A stretch of DNA of 64,000 nucleotides from CANLBN01 sp034111645 (GTDB lineage Bacteria; Pseudomonadota; Gammaproteobacteria; Pseudomonadales; Cellvibrionaceae): the NCBI GenBank assembly GCA_034111645.1, contig JAWUWW010000005.1:1-64000 (forward strand), read 5' to 3'. This document shows, in pieces, positions 36,138 to 44,750 of this stretch. Position numbers and translations under genes: made by a program. Position 1 is the first letter of the stretch, and each line of letters opens with the position of its first letter. The notes beneath the pieces were generated by a model that saw only the letters and a program-made list of their open reading frames with translations, had not been told where the DNA came from and did not search any database.

Positions 36138-37479
36138 TGACAAACTATTACTCGTTACGAAGACGTCTACTTTTATATATTAGCCTACCGCTAATAACTA
36201 TAACAATTATTATGTTAAGCGTTTCTTTCAAGTCTGCATGGTATGAGATTGAAGAAGTTTATGATGCTCAGTTAGTTAGTTTTTCTAAAGTATTACTACA
36301 ATTATTGCAGCATGAGCTAATTGAAGAAGCTGCCGACAATGACTTTACAATTTTAGGTGATGAGTCTGCTCTTAAACATAAATATGAAAAAAATATTGCC
36401 TTGCGTGTTGGCATAACAATAAATTAATCACTCAATCAAATAGAGCAATTAATTTTAAAGACTTAGAAGCCCCTCCTGGATTTTCAGATCAGCAATTACA
36501 AGGCCAGAAATGGAGATTTTATGTTTTTATAGACGTTGAAAATAACATTAGAGTAGAGACATCTGAACGTTACAGTATTCGTTACGAATTAATTTTTGAC
36601 ATAATATTTTCTCTGATTGTACCTGCGCTTATTTTTATTCCCCTAGTATTAATTGTTGTATGGCATGCAATCAAAAAGAATTTCGAAACTGTTCTTTCTA
36701 TATCTGCCAATGTTGATCAACGCAACAGCGCTGATTTAAGCCCTATGATTTTTGATAAACTTCCTCAAGAAATAGCACCTATCATTAGCGCAATAAATGC
36801 CTTATTTGAAAGATTAAACTATAGCTTTAATCGAGAAAAAGAATTTACTGATCATGCAGCACATGAATTAAGAACTCCTCTAGCCGCTATGAAAACTCAA
36901 GCTCAGGTAATTCAAAAGCAAATAGATTCAAATTCACCTGTTAATGAAGATATAGGCTATTTATTGGATTCTATTAATCGTTCTAGTAATTTAGTTAATC
37001 AGCTATTACAGTTATCCCGATTACAAAATACTCAATTTACAATAAAAGAGATTGATTTATCAGAATGCTTAACAGAGACCATAGATAGTCTTGAAAAATT
37101 ATTTAACTATAAGAATATTACTTTATCGTTAAGCCTTTCACAAAATTTTTTTGTTGATGGTGATAAAAATTCATTATTAGTAATGTTTAAAAATATAATT
37201 GAAAATTCTATCAAATATACGCCAAAAGACGGTTATATCTCTATTCAATTATTAGCTAATGGATCATTTATTATAGAAGATTCTGGTTCGGGTATTGATG
37301 AAGAAAACTATGAAGACGTATTTAAGCGTTTTGTGAGGGTAGATAAAACCGGCCAAGATGGAAGTGGGCTTGGCTTATCTATTGTCAAATGGATAGTTGA
37401 TGCCCATGGTGCAAAAATCAAACTATCGGGCGCAAAGCCATCAGGGCTAATTATTGAGATCAAATTTAATCCAAAATAA
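36137..37479 (+). pseudogene. QseC-like sensor histidine kinase with a frameshift
   Basis: The first 96 codons (36137-36427) encode the N-terminal membrane helix and part of the periplasmic domain, then stop. The other frame is open from about 36412, running through the rest of the sensor domain, a second membrane helix (LIVPALIFIPLVLIVV) and the kinase core to 37479. The kinase core has H-box DHAAHELRTPLAAMK, N-box MFKNIIENSIKYTP and G-boxes DSGSGID and GSGLGLSIVKW. Adding one T at GTTGGC (36407-36411) would give a continuous RVWHNNKLITQS, as expected of the family. So one base was lost. A free C-terminal fragment from 36745 would be cytoplasmic and unable to sense. Sequencing error is the main alternative. 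Confidence 0.82.
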
Positions 37480-37491
37480 GCTCTACCTAAT

Positions 37492-37549
37492 AACTTTTAA
37501 TAAATACTCAGTATCTTTTGCGCCTGCCAGTTCTCGAATTGAATGCATG
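37492..37549. repeat. Direct repeat, copy 1: relic of a second apeB 3' end
   Basis: About 58 bases match 37637-37694 with one mismatch, 145 bases apart. On the minus strand copy 1 encodes MPLYAMHSIRELAGAKDTEY and then a stop, like the C-terminus of apeB. It is either a partial tandem duplication of the aminopeptidase end or the scar of recombination. Confidence 0.85.
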
Positions 37550-37588
37550 GCATAAAGTGGCATGACTATAAAATACTTTTGCATAATG

Positions 37589-38893
37589 CTAAATGCTATT
37601 AATAGCTTTTTTACTATTAGTCAAAAATACATTAAGAACTTTTAATAAATACTCAGTATCTTTTGCGCCTGCTAGTTCTCGAATTGAATGCATTGCGAAT
37701 GTTGGTAAACCAATATCAAGTGTTTTAACGCCTATCTCAGTGGCTGTAATGGGCCCTATTGTACTGCCACAGCCAAGGTCACTTCGAGTCACAAACTCTT
37801 GAACGGGTACAGCAGCTAAATTACAGGCATGTTTAAATAAACTGCTTGTTTCGCTGTTTGTAGCATATCGTTGATTGGCATTGACCTTAATCACAGGCCC
37901 ATTATTTAATAAAGGCCCGTGATTTTCATCATGCATTTCAGCATAATTAGGATGAATGCCATGGGCGTTATCGATCGATATCATCATTGATCGATTAATT
38001 ATACGTATTCTCTCTTCTGTATTTACAATCATACGCTGTAGACATTGCTCAAGCATCGGGCCTTGTGCACCACATGCAGAAGAGCTACCAACCTCTTCAT
38101 GATCATTACAAACGAGTAATACTGGTTCATCATCCGCCGTTATGATGGCTTGTAAACCCAAATAGCAACTTAATAAATTATCCAATCTGGCGCTTGCAAT
38201 AAACTCATTTTTAAAACCAATAATCGCTGCTGGCTCAGTACCATAAAAGCTTAGTTCATAGTCAAGAATCTTTTGACAGTCGTTAATATTGCGCTTATTT
38301 AGCTCTTCTTTTAATAAATCACGAAAGCTAATATTTTTTGTCATATCTAACTGCATTAACACTGGAGGAAGATGTGTTTGTTTATTAATATTATTAGCAG
38401 TGTTGGCTTCTCTATTTAGATGTATAGCAAGACTTGGAATAGTCGCAATTGCTTTTTCAAAATTTATTAATGTCGAACTTATTTCTTCATTATCATTCAA
38501 ATAAATTACTCGTCCTGCAATAGATAAATCGCGATCAAACCAAGGGGCAAGTAAAGCACCTCCATAGGTTTCAACCCCTAATTGAAAGTACCCATTACTT
38601 TTAATTTCGGGTTGAGGTTTAACTTTTAGACATGGACTATCCGTATGAGCGCCAAGCATTGCTAAACCTTGTTGTTGCATTTTGTCTGGATAAAAACGAA
38701 AAGCAATAATTGAAGAGTCATTACGAATAACATAATAGCCCTTGCCAGTTTCTAGCGCCCACGAATCTTTTTCATTAAGTTTTTCGAAATTATTATCTTT
38801 AAGTATTTTTACCATTGATGCTACCGCATGAAATGGCGTTGGCGAGTTATTTAAAAAATTTAGTAAACCTTGATTTAATTTTGAAATATTCAT
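37589..38893 (-). CDS. apeB: M18-family metal aminopeptidase (ApeB/DNPEP type)
   Basis: This 434-residue cytosolic aminopeptidase removes N-terminal residues, often acidic ones, from peptides. Metal and catalytic landmarks are the His/Asp in GAHTDSPCLKVKP, the paired Glu in NDHEEVGSSSACGAQ, and the late Asp and His regions (DNAHGIHPNYAEMHD, LPTFAMHSIREL). Opening LLNFLNNSPTPFHAV is typical of bacterial M18 enzymes. Length is normal. It is on the minus strand, convergent with the sensor kinase. A partial copy of its 3' end sits just past the stop. Confidence 0.93.
   Translation of the reverse strand: MNISKLNQGLLNFLNNSPTPFHAVASMVKILKDNNFEKLNEKDSWALETGKGYYVIRNDSSIIAFRFYPDKMQQQGLAMLGAHTDSPCLKVKPQPEIKSNGYFQLGVETYGGALLAPWFDRDLSIAGRVIYLNDNEEISSTLINFEKAIATIPSLAIHLNREANTANNINKQTHLPPVLMQLDMTKNISFRDLLKEELNKRNINDCQKILDYELSFYGTEPAAIIGFKNEFIASARLDNLLSCYLGLQAIITADDEPVLLVCNDHEEVGSSSACGAQGPMLEQCLQRMIVNTEERIRIINRSMMISIDNAHGIHPNYAEMHDENHGPLLNNGPVIKVNANQRYATNSETSSLFKHACNLAAVPVQEFVTRSDLGCGSTIGPITATEIGVKTLDIGLPTFAMHSIRELAGAKDTEYLLKVLNVFLTNSKKAINSI
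37637..37694. repeat. Direct repeat, copy 2: inside apeB 3' end
   Basis: This copy lies within the coding sequence of apeB (residues around AMHSIRELAGAKDTEY) and is the partner of 37492-37549. The single mismatch is silent or conservative. Confidence 0.85.
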
Positions 38894-38952
38894 AATCTTA
38901 CCTAGTTTCTTTATTAATTTTTACGAGAGTTTATTTGGGAAATTATCTAAAT

Positions 38953-39756
38953 TTAAACAAAGACCCATATTAATAGGCCGCCCCCTAAAATTAATCGATA
39001 AATTACAAAAGGAATCATACCAATACGGTTAATAAATTTCATAAAGTAGACAATACAAATAAATGCACTTATTGCTGAGACTGTAATACCAAGAAATAAA
39101 TCATTCCAATATGTTATAGGTTCACCGAGTAACTGCAAAGCTTTGTAACCACCACTTAACGCAATAATAGGTATTGATATTAAAAATGAAAATTGCGCGG
39201 CACTTTGTCGATGCAGGCCGCAAAATAAAGCGGCGGTAATAGTTATACCCGAGCGCGAAGTACCTGGAATCAGTGCAATTGCTTGAGCAATGCCAATAAT
39301 CAATACAATATTTATAGTTAATTGTCTGATGTCATGCTTTTTTGATAACTGACCTATATAATCAGCCCAGCCTAGCAATAAACCAAAAAATACAGTCGTT
39401 AATGCAATGACAAGTGTCGTTCTCAGATGAGTTTCAATGATATCGTTAAATATTAGGCCCGCAAGCCCTGCAGGAATTGTTGCCAAAATAATATACCATC
39501 CGAGCTTACTGTCCGGTGTTTGTTCTCTTTTATAAAACCCCGTTAACCAAGCACTAGCAATATCAATAATTGTTTGTCGAAAATAAGTAAGTACAGCTAA
39601 CAATGTACCTACATGAACAGCAACATCAAATGCTAATCCCTGATCAGGCCAACCCAGAAGACCAGAGGGTAGTATTAAATGTCCAGAACTAGAAATAGGT
39701 AAAAATTCAGTTATACCTTGAATTAAAGCTAGAACAATGATGTGAAGTGTATCCAT
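38953..39756 (-). CDS. uppP: Undecaprenyl-diphosphatase UppP (BacA)
   Basis: This 267-residue membrane enzyme converts undecaprenyl diphosphate to the monophosphate carrier used for cell-wall synthesis; overproduction gives bacitracin resistance. Both active-site signatures are present: QGITEFLPISSSGHLIL near the N-terminus and PGTSRSGITITAAL near residue 165. About seven or eight hydrophobic helices fill the rest. Length is normal (273 in E. coli). It lies 59 bases downstream of the apeB start on the same strand and 86 bases from the tsaB stop, so it may be a separate unit. Confidence 0.95.
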   Translation of the reverse strand: MDTLHIIVLALIQGITEFLPISSSGHLILPSGLLGWPDQGLAFDVAVHVGTLLAVLTYFRQTIIDIASAWLTGFYKREQTPDSKLGWYIILATIPAGLAGLIFNDIIETHLRTTLVIALTTVFFGLLLGWADYIGQLSKKHDIRQLTINIVLIIGIAQAIALIPGTSRSGITITAALFCGLHRQSAAQFSFLISIPIIALSGGYKALQLLGEPITYWNDLFLGITVSAISAFICIVYFMKFINRIGMIPFVIYRLILGGGLLIWVFV

Positions 39757-39842
39757 AATGACAATGACTTATTCTAGTTAATTAGATAAAAATGAATTTT
39801 TGTGCTTTATAATTAAATAATAAATTTATCACTTTTTCATCA

Positions 39843-40607
39843 TCATGAAATATTATTACGAATACGAGTTCTTTTTTTCCAAGAAATCTCATTACGCAAA
39901 TAAGTTGGTTCTGCAGCTGTTGGGTTAATTGTCTTTCCTGCCAAATAATCTTGCAATGCCAGTTGCGCAATATCGACTGCGCTAGAGTAAATAAGTCTAT
40001 TAGAAAGCGATAGCTTTTCTTGGCTTAAATTTAGACTTTTAAGTGGTTCATAATCCCATCCTGAGCCACCGGGATAAATTGCGGAGTTAGGGAAATCTGT
40101 TATTGCTTTTTTGCACTGCTCAGGAGAGCAGACTTTCTCAGGCCCTACTGCTTTCAAAAACCAGCTATTTGACTCTTTAAAGACACGATAAGCTGACCAA
40201 TAAACTTCATCCATGCGTGCATCAAAAATTGGCAAGATAAGGGCCTCGGGATCATCTTCTTTAATAGACAAACCATTGTCCAAAGAAAGCCGCAAGGTGC
40301 CCTGTGCCATTGCATATAAATTGGAAATTGGCACTAAGGGAATATCTGCTCCATAGCCAAGTCCTTGAGCCACGCTAATACAAATACGTAAACCTGTAAA
40401 AGAGCCCGGACCACATCCAAAGCCAATGGCGTCTATATCTTTAAGCTTAATACCTTGCTCTTTTAGCAGACTGGCAACCATTGGAAGTATGCGTTGCGTG
40501 TGCTCTCTTGGCGCTATAAGCGTGGACTCAGTAACTTTATTTTCATTAGTCAAAAGTGCAACCGAACAAGCATCAGTTGAGGTGTCTATGGCAAGAATAG
40601 TAGGCAT
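39843..40607 (-). CDS. tsaB: tRNA threonylcarbamoyladenosine biosynthesis protein TsaB
   Basis: This 254-residue ASKHA-fold protein partners TsaD and TsaE in making the t6A modification of ANN-decoding tRNAs. The N-terminus ILAIDTSTDACSVAL, the EHTQRILPM motif and GFGCGPGSFTGLRI are diagnostic of TsaB. The usual C-terminal YLRNEISWKK is present, with a short basic extension after it. It is a little longer than the E. coli protein (231) through an internal loop. It follows adk with a terminator in between, so it is probably transcribed independently. Confidence 0.93.
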   Translation of the reverse strand: MPTILAIDTSTDACSVALLTNENKVTESTLIAPREHTQRILPMVASLLKEQGIKLKDIDAIGFGCGPGSFTGLRICISVAQGLGYGADIPLVPISNLYAMAQGTLRLSLDNGLSIKEDDPEALILPIFDARMDEVYWSAYRVFKESNSWFLKAVGPEKVCSPEQCKKAITDFPNSAIYPGGSGWDYEPLKSLNLSQEKLSLSNRLIYSSAVDIAQLALQDYLAGKTINPTAAEPTYLRNEISWKKRTRIRNNIS

Positions 40608-40770
40608 AAGTATCGAGATCTTTACATTAGGTGGGCTATTTTAGGGGCTATTTGTGTCAAGGCTTATCATAAGGTCAACTCTTAGCAGCGGCTATTGTTA
40701 ATTACTATTATAAAGCGATTATTAGTAAGCATACTGCAAAGATAACATAGTTGAAGAGCTATAATATAAA

Positions 40771-40796
40771 AAGCCCCTGACAATAAAACAGAGGCT
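40771..40796 (-). terminator. Rho-independent terminator after adk
   Basis: AAGCCTCTG and CAGGGGCTT on the minus strand form a 9-base stem with one mismatch, followed by a T-run. It lies 27 bases beyond the adk stop. Confidence 0.75.
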
Positions 40797-40822
40797 TATA
40801 TGATTAGCTTATCTCTAGTAAC

Positions 40823-41476
40823 TTAAGATAGAGCTGAAAATAACTGTTTTTTAATCTCGTCTACTTTACCAGTGCCATCGACTTTTAGGAATCTAGGTCC
40901 AGGACTGCCCTTCTGACCTTTTAATATTTTATAAAATGCAACTAGAGGTTCAGTTTGCTCATGGTAAACTTGAAGACGTTTACGCACGGTCTCTTCTTTA
41001 TCATCTTCACGCTGAATCAGAGTTTCTCCAGTTTCATCATCTACACCCTCTTTCTTGGGTGGACTATAGGTCACATGATAGATACGGCCAGAACCAGAAT
41101 GAACTCGACGACCACTTAAACGATTAACAATGACTTCATCATCAACGTGAATTTCAACAACGTCATCTATAATAATACCGGCATCAACTAAAGACTCTGC
41201 TTGAGGTATTGTTCTGGGAAAGCCATCGAATAAAAAGCCATTTTTACAATCATCATGACTAATACGCTCTTTAACTAGACCAATAATTAGATCATCTGAT
41301 ACTAGACCACCTGATGCCATGATATCTTTGGCCTTTAGACCAAGCTCTGTTCCCGCCTTTACTGCTGCTCTTAACATATCACCAGTTGATATTTGAGGAA
41401 TATCAAATTTTCCCATAATATACTTTGCCTGAGTACCTTTACCTGCACCAGGGGCACCTAATAAAATAATTCGCAC
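40823..41476 (-). CDS. adk: Adenylate kinase
   Basis: This 217-residue phosphotransferase balances ATP, ADP and AMP. The P-loop is LGAPGAGKGTQAKYI at residues 5-19. The AMP-binding FDGFPRT motif is near 84-90, and the long LID segment (GRRVHSGSGRIYHVTYSPPKKEG) lies at about 122-145 and lacks the four-Cys zinc site, as in most gammaproteobacteria. Length matches E. coli Adk. It ends at a clear terminator. Confidence 0.97.
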   Translation of the reverse strand: MRIILLGAPGAGKGTQAKYIMGKFDIPQISTGDMLRAAVKAGTELGLKAKDIMASGGLVSDDLIIGLVKERISHDDCKNGFLFDGFPRTIPQAESLVDAGIIIDDVVEIHVDDEVIVNRLSGRRVHSGSGRIYHVTYSPPKKEGVDDETGETLIQREDDKEETVRKRLQVYHEQTEPLVAFYKILKGQKGSPGPRFLKVDGTGKVDEIKKQLFSALS

Positions 41477-41637
41477 GCATAACTCCTAAATAGTTCATAG
41501 CGATTTTTTTGCTAAACGGGGTATTAAAGATAGCTTAATTGTTATTATTATTCGTTCTACTATAAAATTAAGCACACAGAGGCGTAAGATACCATGCTAA
41601 CTTGATAAATCTCAAGCTTAAGACATTAGACATTAGT

Positions 41638-42516
41638 TTATTGATTTTTAGATGCTTGCCACCAAGCCTCTAATGAGGCTGAAGTTTGAGCCTGAATAGT
41701 CGTATTATGTTTATCCGCAGTATTTTCAAGATAATGAAAACGTTGCTCAAACTTGATATTGGCATGCCTAAGTGCTGTTTCAGGATCTACTTTTAAGTGC
41801 CTTGCTAAGTTTATAACGCTAAAAAGTAAATCGCCGATTTCTGCTGTAACCTGTTCGCCAGCTAAAGATAGATCTTTATCAAGAACTTTCCCATTAACGG
41901 CCTGTAGTGCATGTAAATGACTAACTGCCCCTTTTACCTCATCAACCTCTTCATCTATTTTCTTATAGACCCCGTCGATATTAGGCCAATCAAAACCCAC
42001 TGACGAGGCACGCTTTTGTAATTTAGCCGCCCGAATTGTAGCTGGTAAAGCTCGCGGTATATCTGCCATGATGCCTTTTTGACCTTTAGCCAACCGCTCT
42101 TTTTGTTTGATTTGTTCCCATGACTTTTTAATCTCGGCTTGTGCTTGCAGACTATCTTTTTCTAAACCAGTAGATCGACTATCGAGAGTCCCGTCAGGAA
42201 AAACATGAGGATGCCGGTTTATTAATTTATTCGTGATCGCTGTTGTTATGTCAGTAAAAGTAAAAGCATTATCTTCTTTACCTAGTTGGCTATAAAAGAT
42301 AATTTGAAAGAGTAAATCACCAAGCTCATCTTTCAATTGATTGAGGTCATTTTGCTCAATTGCATCAATGACTTCATACATTTCTTCGATCGTAGAGGAA
42401 GCTATAGATTGATAACTTTGCGCTTGATCCCAAGGGCAACCATATTTAGGCTCGCGCAGACGTTGCATTAAATATTGCAAGTCGTCAATTGTATAATGTG
42501 CGTTCAATTTACTCAT
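41638..42516 (-). CDS. mazG: Nucleoside triphosphate pyrophosphohydrolase MazG
   Basis: This 292-residue protein has two MazG repeats that hydrolyse NTPs to NMP and pyrophosphate, clearing damaged nucleotides and modulating ppGpp responses. The first repeat shows CPWDQAQSYQSI, EEMYEVIDAI and ELGDLLFQIIFYSQL. The second shows KIDEEVDEVKGAV and EIGDLLFSVINLARHL. It is somewhat longer than E. coli MazG (263). The start overlaps the relA stop by four bases (ATGA), so it is co-translated with the ppGpp synthetase, the usual arrangement in gammaproteobacteria. Confidence 0.95.
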   Translation of the reverse strand: MSKLNAHYTIDDLQYLMQRLREPKYGCPWDQAQSYQSIASSTIEEMYEVIDAIEQNDLNQLKDELGDLLFQIIFYSQLGKEDNAFTFTDITTAITNKLINRHPHVFPDGTLDSRSTGLEKDSLQAQAEIKKSWEQIKQKERLAKGQKGIMADIPRALPATIRAAKLQKRASSVGFDWPNIDGVYKKIDEEVDEVKGAVSHLHALQAVNGKVLDKDLSLAGEQVTAEIGDLLFSVINLARHLKVDPETALRHANIKFEQRFHYLENTADKHNTTIQAQTSASLEAWWQASKNQ

Positions 42517-44750
42517 GATTGCCTTCTTTGTGCAGACGCAATATTTGGAAGTTGATTTAATTTAGCTAAAATACGGCTAAGTTGAGTAAAGTCTTTAATT
42601 TCAATCGTCACTGTCATATCGACAGTATGAGATTCATGGCTAGAAGTTGTTTGCATTGCCGTTACATTAATATGCGCACTATCTAACAACATAGTTACAT
42701 CTCGGAGTAGACCAATGCGATCATAGGCCTCAACAATAATATCAACCGAGTATTTATCCTGTGGCGCTTGGCCCCAACTAACTTTTAGAATTCGCTCTGA
42801 CTCATCCGTTTGTAACTGCAAAAAATTTCTGCAGTCCTTACGATGAATGGAAACTCCTCTACCTTGAGTAATATAGCCACTAATATCATCGCCAGGTACT
42901 GGATTACAGCAACTAGCAATTGTTGTCATTAAATTACCAACACCTTCAATATATATGTCGGCACCTTTATTAGTGCTTACCTTTTTAGAAATGTGAACGG
43001 GAGGTTCACTGATGGGGGCTATAAGTTTTTGCGCTGCATTAATAACTTGGGTTACACTAATTACACCAGAACCAATACTTGCATATAATTCATTCAACTC
43101 TTTAAGTTTAAGTATGCTTAGTAGTTCAGTGAAATTTATTTCATTAAGGCCTAAACGTTTTAATTCTTTATCGAAGACAGAACGACCATCAATAACATTT
43201 TGCTCGCGCGCTTGAGCACCAAACCAATGCCTTACTTTTGCTCGAGCTCGAGCAGAATATAAATATCCTAAACTTTCAATTAACCAGTTCCTACTTGGTC
43301 GTTCATCTTTACCTGTTAATACTTCAACCTGATCAGATGTCTTCAGTTTATAATTAAGTTGTACAATACGACCGTTAACTTTAGCACCACGACAACGATG
43401 TCCAATAGATGTATGTACACGATAAGCAAAATCTAAGGGTGTAGACTTATTTGGTAAATCAACAATATGGCCCTCTGGTGTAAAGACATAAATACGATTT
43501 TGCACAATCGGCTTAGCCATATCGTCTGATAATTGCCTAGCACTTATATGCTCATGCCAATCTAACACTTGGCGTAGCCACTCTATTTTTTGCTCATAGC
43601 TATCGTTACGGGAAGAATCTAGATCTATGCCTTTATAACGCCAATGAGAACAAACTCCGTATTCAGCTTCTTCATGCATTCCTCTAGAACATATCTGAAC
43701 TTCTAATACTTTATTTTCTGGACCAACTACTGCGGTATGTAATGATCGGTAACCATTTTTTTTGGGTGCCGCAATATAGTCATCAAACTCATGAGGGATA
43801 TTTCTCCACATGGTATGAACAATACTTAATAGCTCATAACAATCTTTAGTATTTTCCACCATAATTCTTACTGCACGAATATCATAAACTTCAGAGAAGC
43901 TAATATTTTTTCTTTGCATTTTTAACCAAATGCTATAGATGTGCTTTACGCGTCCATACACTTCAGCTTTTAAGCCATTTTTCTTAATTTGTGTATGTAA
44001 AGCAGCAACAATTTTTTCGATATAATTTTGTCTAGTTAAGCGTTTTTCATCTAACAGACCGGCTATTTTTTTATATTCATCAGGTTTTAAGTAACGGAAA
44101 GCCAAATCTTCTAGCTCCCATTTTATATGCCCGATACCTAAGCGATGAGCAAGAGGCGCATAAATATCAGAAACTTCTTTCGCAACTTTTCGCTTATAAT
44201 CTTCAGAAGCATTTTTAACAGCACGGATCGCACAGGTTCGCTCTGCAAGCTTAATGAGGGCAATACGAACGTCATCAACCATCGATACAAGCATCTTGCG
44301 CACTTTCTCAAGCTGCTCTTCTGACTCTTTGCCAAATACACCGTTATTGGTGTCGTTACGCAACAAAGGTATAGCGGCCATACGCAAAACACCATTAACT
44401 AGGTTTGCGACATTCTCGCCAAAAAAAGTGGTAACCTCTATAATTGATAATTTATTTTCACGTACGCTACGATATACTATAGCTGCTATAATAGCGTCTT
44501 GGTCTAATTGTAAATCTGCTAATATATCTCCCATTTCTAAACCAGAGACAAAACTGCTAGCATGCGAAGACCAAATATTATCGCTTGCAATAGCTTCTTG
44601 TTCAGCCACTTGGATTTTTTCAGCCGCGCTTAATAATAATTCTTGAGCGGCCTCTGGCAATTTAGCCAGATCAACAATTCGATTAGCCCACTCGTGAATA
44701 TCAATATTACGCGGCAATTCACTAGAGTAATAATTTCTAATTTTGACCAT
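42513..44750 (-). CDS. relA: (p)ppGpp synthetase RelA
   Basis: This 745-residue stringent-response enzyme makes pppGpp on ribosomes stalled with uncharged tRNA. Domain order is a degenerate HD hydrolase-like domain (about 50-190), where the catalytic His-Asp pair of SpoT is not seen. The synthetase domain (about 240-370) shows SIWLKMQRKNISFSEVYDIR and PKKNGYRSLHTAV. A TGS domain follows (YVFTPEGHIVDLP near 420), then the zinc-finger region with Cys pair SCCNPVPGDDI, and finally an ACT domain (VDIIVEAYDRIGLLRDV). Length equals the family norm. It follows rlmD directly (one-base spacing) and overlaps mazG. Confidence 0.96.
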   Translation of the reverse strand: MVKIRNYYSSELPRNIDIHEWANRIVDLAKLPEAAQELLLSAAEKIQVAEQEAIASDNIWSSHASSFVSGLEMGDILADLQLDQDAIIAAIVYRSVRENKLSIIEVTTFFGENVANLVNGVLRMAAIPLLRNDTNNGVFGKESEEQLEKVRKMLVSMVDDVRIALIKLAERTCAIRAVKNASEDYKRKVAKEVSDIYAPLAHRLGIGHIKWELEDLAFRYLKPDEYKKIAGLLDEKRLTRQNYIEKIVAALHTQIKKNGLKAEVYGRVKHIYSIWLKMQRKNISFSEVYDIRAVRIMVENTKDCYELLSIVHTMWRNIPHEFDDYIAAPKKNGYRSLHTAVVGPENKVLEVQICSRGMHEEAEYGVCSHWRYKGIDLDSSRNDSYEQKIEWLRQVLDWHEHISARQLSDDMAKPIVQNRIYVFTPEGHIVDLPNKSTPLDFAYRVHTSIGHRCRGAKVNGRIVQLNYKLKTSDQVEVLTGKDERPSRNWLIESLGYLYSARARAKVRHWFGAQAREQNVIDGRSVFDKELKRLGLNEINFTELLSILKLKELNELYASIGSGVISVTQVINAAQKLIAPISEPPVHISKKVSTNKGADIYIEGVGNLMTTIASCCNPVPGDDISGYITQGRGVSIHRKDCRNFLQLQTDESERILKVSWGQAPQDKYSVDIIVEAYDRIGLLRDVTMLLDSAHINVTAMQTTSSHESHTVDMTVTIEIKDFTQLSRILAKLNQLPNIASAQRRQS

